The notes under the pieces were generated by a model, which worked only from the letters and a program-made list of their open reading frames with translations, did no database searches and was not told the origin of the DNA. Both the position numbers and the translations under genes were made by a program. Of a stretch of DNA of 5,200 nucleotides, positions 1 through 5,200 are shown piece by piece. The stretch spans positions 1-5,200 of the forward strand of contig JAIXXW010000004.1 in assembly GCA_027490555.1 (NCBI GenBank), given 5' to 3'. The stretch comes from Comamonadaceae bacterium. Lineage in GTDB: Bacteria > Pseudomonadota > Gammaproteobacteria > Burkholderiales > Burkholderiaceae_C. Numbering within the stretch: position 1 is the first letter of the stretch; each line of letters starts with the position of its first letter.

Positions 1-1031
1 CCGCCATCGCATTCATCCAATCGTGCGAAACACCCTGGTCGCGCGACACCTCGCCGCCCTGGGGCATCCACGATGCCGACCCCGCGCCCTACAACCGCTT
101 GTACGGCCCGGTGCACGGGCGCGGGCCGGTGTCTGGCGTGCTGTACCACCGGCACCAGTTGCTGGCCCAATGGGGCGAGCCGCACAAAGCCGACCTGACC
201 TTCAGCGTGGCCAAGACTTACCTGGCCTTGCTGGCCGGTCTGGCCTTTGACCGGGGCTTGATCAAGGACGTGCACACCCCGGTGGTTCAGCAATGCCCCG
301 GCATTGGCTTCGAGGGCGAGCGGCTCTCGCGCATCACCTGGCAGCATTTGCTGCAGCAAACCAGCGAGTGGGAGGGCACCTGCCTGGGCATCCCCGAACA
401 GGTCGACCGCTACCGCTGGCTGCCTTACCAGACCGGGCAAGCCGAGGGCACCAAGGGCGATGCCCGGCCACTGGGCGAGCCAGGCTCCCGCTTCGAATAC
501 AACGACGTGCGCATCAACCAACTGTCGCTGGCCTTGCTGCACCTGTTCAAGCGCCCCCTGCCCGAGGTGTTTGAAGAAGGCATACGGCAGCCTCTGGGCT
601 GCTCGGACGCCTTTCAATGGGTGGGCTACGAGCAAGGCTGGACCGAGGTCGATGGCCAACGCATGATGTCGGTCCCCGGGGGCAGCCACTGGGGTGGTGG
701 CGTGTCCATCTCGGCCATGGACCAGGCCCGGATCGGCCTGATGCTCATGGCCCAAGGGCAGTTCAATGGCCAAGCCATCCTGTCCCGGCAATGGCTGCAC
801 ATGATGCAGCAGCCATGCGATGTGGCGCCCTACTACGGCTACCTGATCTGGCTCAACCAGGACGGGGCGCTGTTCAAGGACGCACCGCGCAGCTCCTGGT
901 TTGCCATCGGTGCGGGCTCGTCCATCACCTGGGTGGACCCCCAACTCGAACTGGTGTGCATCCTGCGCTGGATCGACGCCGAAAAAACCAACCACTGCAT
1001 CGCCCGGCTGATGCAGTGCCTGCCGCGCTGA
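1..1031 (+). CDS. Serine hydrolase, beta-lactamase (class C/esterase) fold, 5'-truncated
   Basis: The reading frame is open from base 3 to a TGA at 1029-1031, giving 342 visible residues; the true start lies left of the window. A TTG at 99 is in frame, but homologous-looking sequence continues upstream of it, so it is not the start. The nucleophile motif S-V-A-K (SxxK) has its Ser codon at 204-206, visible residue 68, with Lys at 71. The second motif is Y-N-D at visible residues 166-168, 98 residues after the Ser, a spacing like that of NylB-type hydrolases and family VIII esterases. Downstream are a glycine-rich G-G-S-H-W-G-G-G segment and a segment with G-A-G-S-S, then V-D-P and L-V, matching the last core strand where true class C enzymes carry KTG. 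The lack of KTG argues for an esterase, amidase or peptidase rather than an antibiotic-degrading beta-lactamase. Substrate and location are unknown because the N-terminus is missing. Family call is firm; function is not. Confidence 0.88.
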   Translation, partial: AIAFIQSCETPWSRDTSPPWGIHDADPAPYNRLYGPVHGRGPVSGVLYHRHQLLAQWGEPHKADLTFSVAKTYLALLAGLAFDRGLIKDVHTPVVQQCPGIGFEGERLSRITWQHLLQQTSEWEGTCLGIPEQVDRYRWLPYQTGQAEGTKGDARPLGEPGSRFEYNDVRINQLSLALLHLFKRPLPEVFEEGIRQPLGCSDAFQWVGYEQGWTEVDGQRMMSVPGGSHWGGGVSISAMDQARIGLMLMAQGQFNGQAILSRQWLHMMQQPCDVAPYYGYLIWLNQDGALFKDAPRSSWFAIGAGSSITWVDPQLELVCILRWIDAEKTNHCIARLMQCLPR

Positions 1032-1090
1032 GCGGGGCGGCTTGGCGGATGTGAACCGCTGACACACAGCCTCACCCAGAGGGGAAACAG

Positions 1091-1111
1091 GCCTGGCCGC
1101 CTGGGCCAGGC
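1091..1111 (-). terminator. Perfect 8-bp GC hairpin between convergent genes
   Basis: GCCTGGCC at 1091-1098 pairs perfectly with GGCCAGGC at 1104-1111, around a 5-base loop. The stem begins immediately after the DUF411 stop codon and lies 59 bases past the hydrolase stop. On the - strand it is followed by CTGTTTCCCC, a weak U-run (three T). On the + strand no T-run follows. It may terminate the DUF411 transcript, possibly acting in both directions, but the short T-run makes an efficient intrinsic terminator uncertain. Confidence 0.5.
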
Positions 1112-1591
1112 TCAGACCATCCGGCTGCTGCCGGGGTAGCGCTGAAAGATTTTGGTCGAGCCGTCTTTGAGCACCAGCAAGACGTCAAAGGCATCCTTGC
1201 GGCCCTTGTACTCCGGGCCGTCCATGCCCGGACTGCCCACCACCATGCCCGGGACCGTCAAGCCCAGGGCGTTCGGTCGCTGCTTCAACAAACGCTGGAT
1301 GTCCGCCGCAGGCACATGGCCCTCGATGACGTAGCCACCCACCTTGGCGGTGTGACAGGAGCCCAGCTTTTCGGGCATGCCCAGCCGCTGGCGGGCCGCC
1401 GTGTTGCCCACATCGCGCACCACCACCTGAAAACCGTGGGCCTGCAGGTGCTCCACCCACAGATGACAGCACCCACAGTTGGGGTCTTTCCAGACCTCGA
1501 TCCCGTTGACTTGGGCACTGGCAGGTAACAGACCAAAGGACACGGCCAACCCAGCCGTGAGGGACATCTGGAGCCACTGGCGTCTTTGCAT
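1112..1591 (-). CDS. DUF411 family exported metal-binding-type protein
   Basis: 159 residues from the ATG at 1591. Residues 1-26 form a signal peptide: R3-R4-Q-W-L resembles a twin-arginine motif, followed by a hydrophobic stretch and an A-S-A cleavage site before Q27. The mature part shows the DUF411 signature: D-P-N-C-G-C-C (Cys39, 41, 42), S-C-H (Cys79, His80), then G-G-Y-V-I-E-G-H-V-P-A at 85-95 and P-G-M-V-V-G-S-P-G-M at 114-123. The clustered Cys, His and Met suggest soft-metal binding, probably copper; family members often sit beside copper-resistance genes, but none is seen here. The expected place is the periplasm. The frame stays open to a TTG at 1618, but that adds nine residues ahead of the RR motif, so I prefer the ATG. 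Neither start has a clear Shine-Dalgarno sequence. The gene stands alone, convergent with the hydrolase. Family is confident; metal role is inferred from the family. Confidence 0.88.
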   Translation of the reverse strand: MQRRQWLQMSLTAGLAVSFGLLPASAQVNGIEVWKDPNCGCCHLWVEHLQAHGFQVVVRDVGNTAARQRLGMPEKLGSCHTAKVGGYVIEGHVPAADIQRLLKQRPNALGLTVPGMVVGSPGMDGPEYKGRKDAFDVLLVLKDGSTKIFQRYPGSSRMV

Positions 1592-1634
1592 GGTGTGTGG
1601 GGGCAATGTTGGAAACAAAGCCGATCATGCCCAA

Positions 1635-1640
1635 TTTCAA
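1635..1640 (-). promoter_or_regulatory. Possible -35 element (TTGAAA) upstream of the DUF411 gene
   Basis: The - strand reads TTGAAA, 5 of 6 matches to the sigma-70 -35 consensus, 43 bases before the preferred ATG. No good -10 hexamer lies 16-18 bases downstream, so this is half a promoter at best. Confidence 0.2.
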
Positions 1641-1654
1641 AAACCTCTTGGCCG

Positions 1655-1681
1655 CCACGCCAATGGCGTGGGGTGGCGTGG
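1655..1681. repeat. Inverted and direct repeat cluster (CCACGCC / TGGCGTGG x2)
   Basis: CCACGCC at 1655-1661 pairs with GGCGTGG at 1665-1671 across a 3-base loop, a 7-bp stem. The octamer TGGCGTGG occurs at 1664-1671 and again at 1674-1681, so the left arm can pair with either copy. An overlapping 5-bp stem (TTGGC/GCCAA, 1648-1663) is followed on the - strand, four bases later, by TTTTT (1643-1639). The cluster lies 57 bases beyond the MFS stop and 63 bases before the DUF411 ATG. It could end the pyrF-MFS transcript or be an operator for the DUF411 gene; the sequence does not decide which. Confidence 0.4.
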
Positions 1682-1728
1682 TCACTGCCCGGCGGTTCAG
1701 GCCCCCATCAGCCCCGCATGCCAAAGCC

Positions 1729-3087
1729 TCAGCGGGCGCGCAGTCGGGCCAAGCTCAGCGCCGCGCCCAGGCCGGCCGTGAGGGCGCCCAGCAGCACCGC
1801 ATGGCCTGCACCCAGCGGGCCGAACAGGTTGAAGCTCAAGGCCACCAGGGCCGCTCCGCTGGCCTGCCCGGTCAAGCGCGCCATGGCGACCATGCCGCTG
1901 GCCCCGCTGGTGCGGTGGGCGGGTGCGCTGGCCATGATGGCGCGCAGATTCGGTGACTGGAACAGCCCGAAACCCACACCGCACAGCGCCATGCACAAGG
2001 CCATGGCGCTGAAAGGCACGTGCGCCCCCGACACGCCCAGCCCGACCATGCCCAGGCTCAAAATGCCCAGGCCCACACCGCCCAAAATCGCAGGGGGATA
2101 ACGGTCGGACAGGGTGCCCGCCACAGGGGCCATCAAGGCCACCACCAGGGCCCAGACGGACATGAGCACACCGGTTTCCACCGCAGGGCGCTCGAGCTGT
2201 TGCTGAAAGAAAAAAGGCAGCGCCACGAACGCCAGGCCCTGCGTGGTGAAGGCGCTGAACGAGGTGAACACCGACAGGCTGAACAAGGGCCGTCGCATCA
2301 GGTCCACCGGCAGCACGGGTGCTGCATGGCCACGTTGGCGCCGCAACAAGCAGGCACCGCTGCCCAGCATCAGGCACAGCGAGGCCAGCACCACCACCAG
2401 GCTTTTTTGCTGGGCCACGGCACTGAGCGTGAACACCATCGAGGCAAAGCAGACCGCCGACAAGAGCGCCAGCACGCGGTCATAGGGCGCGTCGCTGGGG
2501 ACTGCGGGGGTGTGGGGCAGGTGGCGCCAGGCCAGCCAGCCGCCGAGCATGCCCAGCGGCGCCTGCAGGCCAAACAGCCAGGGCCAGGGCAAGACGGCCA
2601 GCAAGAGCGCGGCCACCGTGGGCCCCAGGCTGAAGCCCAGGCCCACGATCAGCGCGTTCATGCCCGCGCCGCGCCCCAGCTTGTCGGGGGGGTAGATGCT
2701 TTTGATCAAGGCCAGGTTGACGCTCATCACCCCGGCCGCGCCCACGCCCTGGATGGCGCGGAAAAATGCCAGCCACTCCAGCTGGGTGGCGCAGGCACTG
2801 GCCAGTGCCGCCAGGTTGAAGAGCACCAAGCCCAGCAAGAACACCTTGCGGGCGCCCCAGCGGTCGCCCAAAGCGGCCAGGGGCAGGAGGACGGCCACCA
2901 CGGCCAGCTGGTAGGCATGGACCACCCAGACCGATTCGGCCGGTGTGCTGTTCAGGGCTTCACCGATGGCCGGCAAGGCGGTGTTGGCTACCGACTGGTC
3001 GAGCGATCCGAGAAAGACCGGCATCAGCAGGGACAGCAGGGCCATCCCATGCATGCCGCTTGGCGCTGGCGGGGTGGCAGCGCTCAT
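1729..3087 (-). CDS. MFS transporter, DHA2 (EmrB/QacA)-like
   Basis: 452 residues from the ATG at 3087. The open frame extends further upstream into pyrF, but those residues are Pro/Ala/Arg-rich shadow sequence, so I place the start just after the pyrF stop. Early residues carry L-D-Q-S-V-A-N-T-A-L-P (29-39), the TM1 signature of DHA2 exporters. Motif A G-D-R-W-G-A-R-K is at 74-81, motif B with R110 (F-F-R-A-I-Q-G), and an antiporter motif C-like G-L-G-F-S-L-G-P at 149-156. W-P-W-L-F follows, as in DHA2 members. A second, weaker motif A (L-S-D-R-Y) occurs in the C-terminal half. Hydrophobic segments fit about 14 TM helices, though I counted by eye. It probably acts as an inner-membrane proton-driven exporter; substrate unknown. 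It starts 7 bases after pyrF with only a weak AAGG 12 bases before the ATG, which suggests co-transcription and perhaps translational coupling. Confidence 0.9.
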   Translation of the reverse strand: MSAATPPAPSGMHGMALLSLLMPVFLGSLDQSVANTALPAIGEALNSTPAESVWVVHAYQLAVVAVLLPLAALGDRWGARKVFLLGLVLFNLAALASACATQLEWLAFFRAIQGVGAAGVMSVNLALIKSIYPPDKLGRGAGMNALIVGLGFSLGPTVAALLLAVLPWPWLFGLQAPLGMLGGWLAWRHLPHTPAVPSDAPYDRVLALLSAVCFASMVFTLSAVAQQKSLVVVLASLCLMLGSGACLLRRQRGHAAPVLPVDLMRRPLFSLSVFTSFSAFTTQGLAFVALPFFFQQQLERPAVETGVLMSVWALVVALMAPVAGTLSDRYPPAILGGVGLGILSLGMVGLGVSGAHVPFSAMALCMALCGVGFGLFQSPNLRAIMASAPAHRTSGASGMVAMARLTGQASGAALVALSFNLFGPLGAGHAVLLGALTAGLGAALSLARLRAR

Positions 3088-3094
3088 GCGGGCA

Positions 3095-3937
3095 TCAGGC
3101 CTTGGCCGCTTCCAGCGTGTCCCGCGTCTGCATGGCCACTTGGCGCGCGGCTTGCTCGAAGTCGTCGCCGGCCGATGCATAGAGCACGGCGCGCGAGGAG
3201 TTGACGATGATGGGGCCGGCGCTGCCGCCGTCGGCATGGGCGCGCCAGCCGGCCTTGACGGTGGCCACGGCATCACCGCCTTGCGCGCCCACGCCGGGGA
3301 TCAGCAGGGGCACGGTGGGGGCCAGCGCGCGCACGCGCTCGATCTCGGCCGGGTAGGTGGCCCCCACCACCAGGCCGAGCTGGCCATTCTGGTTCCAGGG
3401 GCCTTGGGCCAGACGGGCCACGTGTTCGTACAGGCGCGGCTGGCCTTCGACCGAGGCCAGGCGCTGGTTTTGCAGGTCGTCGCCACCGGGGTTGGAGGTG
3501 CGGCACAGCAAGAAGGCGCCTTTGCCCTCGTACTTCAGGTAGGGGGCCACCGAGTCCCAGCCCATGAAGGGCGAGAGGGTGACGGCGTCGGCCCCATAGC
3601 GCTCGAAGGCTTCCTTGGCGTATTGCTCGGCGGTGCTGCCGATATCACCGCGCTTGGCGTCCAGGATGATGGGCACCTGGGGGGCCACGCGGCGCATGTG
3701 TTCCATCAGGCGCTCGAGCTGGCCTTCGGCGCGGTGCGCGGCAAAGTAGGCGATTTGGGGCTTGAAGCTGCTGACCAGGTCGGCGGTGGCGTCCACGATG
3801 CGGGCGCAAAAGTCGTAGATCTTGTTGGCATCGCCCTTGTAAGCAGCGGGGAACCGGGTGGGTTCGGGGTCCAGGCCCACGCACAGCATGGAGCCGTTTT
3901 GGCGCTCGGCGTTGCGCAACATGTCTAGAAAGGTCAT
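3095..3937 (-). CDS. pyrF: Orotidine 5'-phosphate decarboxylase (type 2, PyrF)
   Basis: 280 residues, full length for the longer bacterial (type 2) family. It catalyses OMP to UMP plus CO2, the last step of de novo pyrimidine synthesis, in the cytoplasm. The catalytic signature D-A-K-R-G-D-I is at 93-99, giving the Asp93-Lys95-Asp98 charge network; Lys59 in F-K-P-Q sits in the conserved position before it. V-G-L-D-P at 20-24 is the N-terminal ligand-binding strand. Near the C-terminus, P-G-V-G-A-Q-G-G matches the phosphate-binding loop, and N-S-S-R follows it. The start is the ATG at 3937, where family similarity (M-T-F-L-D-M-L) begins. No Shine-Dalgarno sequence precedes it; upstream is TAAAATCGACCC. 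It is divergent from the EamA permease with only 33 bases between them and is followed 7 bases later by the MFS gene. All active-site residues are present, so I expect a working enzyme. Confidence 0.97.
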   Translation of the reverse strand: MTFLDMLRNAERQNGSMLCVGLDPEPTRFPAAYKGDANKIYDFCARIVDATADLVSSFKPQIAYFAAHRAEGQLERLMEHMRRVAPQVPIILDAKRGDIGSTAEQYAKEAFERYGADAVTLSPFMGWDSVAPYLKYEGKGAFLLCRTSNPGGDDLQNQRLASVEGQPRLYEHVARLAQGPWNQNGQLGLVVGATYPAEIERVRALAPTVPLLIPGVGAQGGDAVATVKAGWRAHADGGSAGPIIVNSSRAVLYASAGDDFEQAARQVAMQTRDTLEAAKA

Positions 3938-3943
3938 GGGTCG

Positions 3944-3949
3944 ATTTTA
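3944..3949 (-). promoter_or_regulatory. Candidate -10 element for pyrF (leaderless)
   Basis: The - strand reads TAAAAT, 5 of 6 matches to TATAAT, then exactly 6 bases (CGACCC) and the pyrF ATG. Initiation about 7 bases after the hexamer would fall on the A of the start codon. No good -35 lies 16-18 bases upstream; the only TTG (TTGCAT, 3976-3971) is 21 bases away, inside the EamA gene. Prediction by eye. Confidence 0.4.
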
Positions 3950-3958
3950 AGGGGCGAC

Positions 3959-3964
3959 TAAGAT
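3959..3964 (+). promoter_or_regulatory. Candidate -10 element for the EamA gene (leaderless)
   Basis: TAAGAT matches TATAAT at 4 of 6 positions, including the key A2 and T6, and is followed by exactly 6 bases (GCAGCC) before the ATG at 3971. It mirrors the arrangement on the pyrF side. No recognisable -35 is present. An alternative reading is that AAGA here, or AAGGGG at 3949-3954 (16 bases from the ATG), is a poor ribosome binding site on a leadered transcript. Confidence 0.3.
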
Positions 3965-3970
3965 GCAGCC

Positions 3971-4858
3971 ATGCAAATGCTTTCTTCGCGCCAATGGACC
4001 ATCCTGATCTTGCTCACCGTGGTCTGGGGCATCAACTGGCCGATCCTCAAGCTCGGCGTCACCGGTTTTCCGCCACTGACTTTCCGCGCCATGTGCCTGT
4101 GGCTGGGCACACCGGTGCTGGGCCTGGCGCTGGTGGCGATGAAAGTGCCGTTTCGCATTCCCCGCGCGCATTGGCGCGAGTTGCTGGTGCTGGCGGTGTT
4201 CAACATGTTCATCTGGCACGCGCTGATCATCATCGCGGTGCAATCGCTGTCCAGTGGCCGGGCGGCGATTCTGGGCTACACCATGCCGATGTTTTCGGCT
4301 TTGCTGGGGGCCTGGTTTTTTGGCGACCAGCTGGCCAAGCGCTCATGGGCTGGCGTGGCCGCCGCCAGCCTGGGCGTGCTGCTGCTGCTGTGGCATGAGT
4401 TCTCGAACCTGAGTGGGCGGCCCACCGGTGTGCTGCTGGCCTTGGGGGCGGCCAGCACCTGGGCGCTGGGCACCCAAATGCTGCGCAGAACGCAGATCCC
4501 GGTGCCCACCCTGGCCATTTCCTTCTGGATGACCGGGATGACCACCGGGGTGATGACGGTGCTGGCCTGGGTGTTCGAGGCCGATCAATGGGTGGCGCCC
4601 TCGCCCTCCAACTGGTTCGCGATCGTGTTCAACGCGGTGCTGGTGTTTGGCTTTGCACACGCGGCCTGGTTTTACCTGGCGCGCAGTTTGCCACCGGTGG
4701 CCTCCACCCTGAGTGTGATGCTGATCCCGGTGCTGGGCGTGTTCAGCGGCGCGGTGTGGCTGGATGAGGTCTTGCACTGGCAGGACTGGGCTGCTGTGGG
4801 CTTGATGGTGGTCTCGATCGCCTGCGTGCTCTGGCCCCAAAAAGCCCGCCAGCGCTGA
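3971..4858 (+). CDS. EamA/DMT-family permease (RhaT/YdcZ-like superfamily)
   Basis: 295 residues, usual for a ten-helix drug/metabolite transporter made of two EamA repeats. Repeat 1 spans about 9-140 and begins with V-V-W-G-I-N-W-P-I-L-K followed by P-P-L-T-F-R-A, a typical EamA opening. Repeat 2 spans about 150-288, with A-A-S-T-W-A-L-G-T at its start and S-V-M-L-I-P-V-L-G-V-F-S-G near the end, matching the paired last helices. Hydrophobic segments alternate with short, Arg/Lys-bearing loops; the tail is basic (Q-K-A-R-Q-R). The protein should lie in the inner membrane. Substrate cannot be told from sequence: the family includes exporters of amino acids and other metabolites. I chose the ATG at 3971; a second in-frame ATG is at 3977. 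An out-of-frame ATG at 3963 opens a 14-codon frame ending at 4007 that overlaps the start. The gene is convergent with lpxC downstream and seems monocistronic. Confidence 0.92.
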   Translation: MQMLSSRQWTILILLTVVWGINWPILKLGVTGFPPLTFRAMCLWLGTPVLGLALVAMKVPFRIPRAHWRELLVLAVFNMFIWHALIIIAVQSLSSGRAAILGYTMPMFSALLGAWFFGDQLAKRSWAGVAAASLGVLLLLWHEFSNLSGRPTGVLLALGAASTWALGTQMLRRTQIPVPTLAISFWMTGMTTGVMTVLAWVFEADQWVAPSPSNWFAIVFNAVLVFGFAHAAWFYLARSLPPVASTLSVMLIPVLGVFSGAVWLDEVLHWQDWAAVGLMVVSIACVLWPQKARQR

Positions 4859-4865
4859 GGCAGTG

Positions 4866-4889
4866 GGCGGGCGCGACGCTGCACCCGCC
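4866..4889. terminator. Possible GC hairpin between convergent EamA and lpxC genes
   Basis: GGCGGG at 4866-4871 can pair with CCCGCC at 4884-4889, a 6-bp stem around a 12-base loop, in the 42-base gap between two convergent stop codons. No T-run follows on either strand, so an intrinsic terminator is doubtful; position is the main argument. Confidence 0.3.
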
Positions 4890-4900
4890 GGGGCGCGGCA

Positions 4901-5200
4901 TCACCAGGCCGGTTGCAGGGCGGCAAAGCCTTTGGGGGCCTGACTGGCCTTGTCAAAGGTGACGATCTCGTAGGCGTCGGGCTGGGCCAGCAGGGCGCGC
5001 AGCAGCTGGTTGTTCATGGCATGGCCCGAGCGAAACGCGCTGTAGGCGGCGAGCAAGGGCTTGCCCACGATGTACAGATCGCCCATCGCATCGAGGATCT
5101 TGTGCTTGACGAACTCGTCGTCATAACGCAGCCCATCGGCATTGAGCACCTTGTAGTCGTCCATGACGATGGCGTTGTCCAGGCCACCGCCCAGGGCCAG
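4901..5200 (-). CDS. lpxC: LpxC, UDP-3-O-acyl-N-acetylglucosamine deacetylase, C-terminal part
   Basis: 99 C-terminal residues are visible; the gene continues past the right edge, so its start is not seen. LpxC is the zinc enzyme of the committed step of lipid A synthesis, in the cytoplasm. The visible H-K-I-L-D (His33, Asp37, visible numbering) has the 4-residue spacing of E. coli zinc ligands His238 and Asp242. S-G-H-A places His60 27 residues after His33, as E. coli His265 is after His238. The G-G-G-L-D-N-A segment lies just upstream. By this alignment the protein ends near E. coli residue 304 of 305, so the C-terminus is complete. The tail ends G-F-A-A-L-Q-P-A-W, unlike the E. coli tail ending in A-V-L-A that FtsH recognises. 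It is convergent with the EamA gene, so it belongs to an operon outside the window to the right. Confidence 0.96.
   Translation of the reverse strand: MALGGGLDNAIVMDDYKVLNADGLRYDDEFVKHKILDAMGDLYIVGKPLLAAYSAFRSGHAMNNQLLRALLAQPDAYEIVTFDKASQAPKGFAALQPAW

Noticed and set aside
23..250. 75-codon + strand ORF at the left edge
   Set aside because: It is an Arg/Ala/Pro-rich shadow of the hydrolase frame, which is open from base 3 and carries SxxK.
1185..1724. 179-codon - strand ORF overlapping the DUF411 gene
   Set aside because: It is a different frame of the same strand, with a Gly/Arg/His-rich product, while the DUF411 frame has a signal peptide and all family motifs.
2020..3204. 394-codon + strand ORF antisense to the MFS gene and the end of pyrF
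   Set aside because: Its product is dominated by Gln, His, Gly and Arg with no domain or hydrophobic core, the usual antisense shadow of a GC-rich membrane-protein gene. The opposite strand encodes a clear MFS protein.
3088..3276. 63-residue N-terminal extension of the MFS protein into pyrF
   Set aside because: The extension is Pro/Ala/Arg/Ser-rich and lies wholly within the pyrF coding frame on the same strand. The ATG at 3087, just after the pyrF stop, gives a normal MFS N-terminus.
2945..3928. 327-codon + strand ORF antisense to pyrF
   Set aside because: It covers nearly all of pyrF, is Gly/Ala/His/Val-rich, and shows no recognised motif. Third-position GC bias on the pyrF strand explains its openness.
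4343..4840. 165-codon - strand ORF inside the EamA gene
   Set aside because: Its product is His/Gln/Gly/Arg-rich low-complexity sequence, typical of the antisense of Leu/Val-rich membrane helices.
1..5200. A defence, mobile or biosynthetic gene cluster
   Set aside because: I looked for integrases, transposases, terminal repeats, CRISPR-like repeats, nucleases, reverse transcriptases and synthase modules and saw none. Every gene is a standard chromosomal family with uniform base use.

Overview
The window is GC-rich and densely coded, with five recognisable genes plus one more cut at the edge. Codon choice is uniform (GC at third positions), and the LpxC and short-form PyrF sequences look betaproteobacterial. 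My best guess is a Gram-negative Burkholderiales chromosome, probably Comamonadaceae or a close relative. LpxC means lipid A is made, so the organism has an outer membrane. I see no insertion sequence, integrase, tRNA, rRNA, CRISPR array, phage gene or toxin-antitoxin pair. This looks like core or near-core chromosome rather than an island.

Layout from left to right: (1) the C-terminal 342 residues of a serine beta-lactamase-fold hydrolase on +, whose start lies left of the window; (2) an 80-base convergent gap with a perfect GC-rich hairpin; (3) a DUF411 exported metal-binding-type protein on -; (4) a 137-base gap holding a small inverted/direct repeat cluster; (5) an MFS drug-exporter-type transporter (DHA2-like) on -, placed 7 bases behind (6) pyrF, orotidine 5'-phosphate decarboxylase, on -; (7) a 33-base divergent gap; (8) an EamA/DMT-family permease on +; (9) a 42-base convergent gap with a possible hairpin; (10) the C-terminal 99 residues of LpxC on -. 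No stretch above 300 bases lacks a gene.

The genes do not form one pathway. PyrF makes UMP, LpxC commits UDP-GlcNAc to lipid A, the two transporters have unknown substrates, DUF411 proteins are usually linked to copper handling, and the hydrolase is of unknown substrate. The one likely operon is pyrF-MFS. The most interesting feature is the 33-base pyrF/EamA divergent gap. On each strand a -10-like hexamer ends exactly 6 bases before the ATG, and neither start has a convincing Shine-Dalgarno sequence, so both transcripts may be leaderless. I found no evidence of a new multi-gene system.
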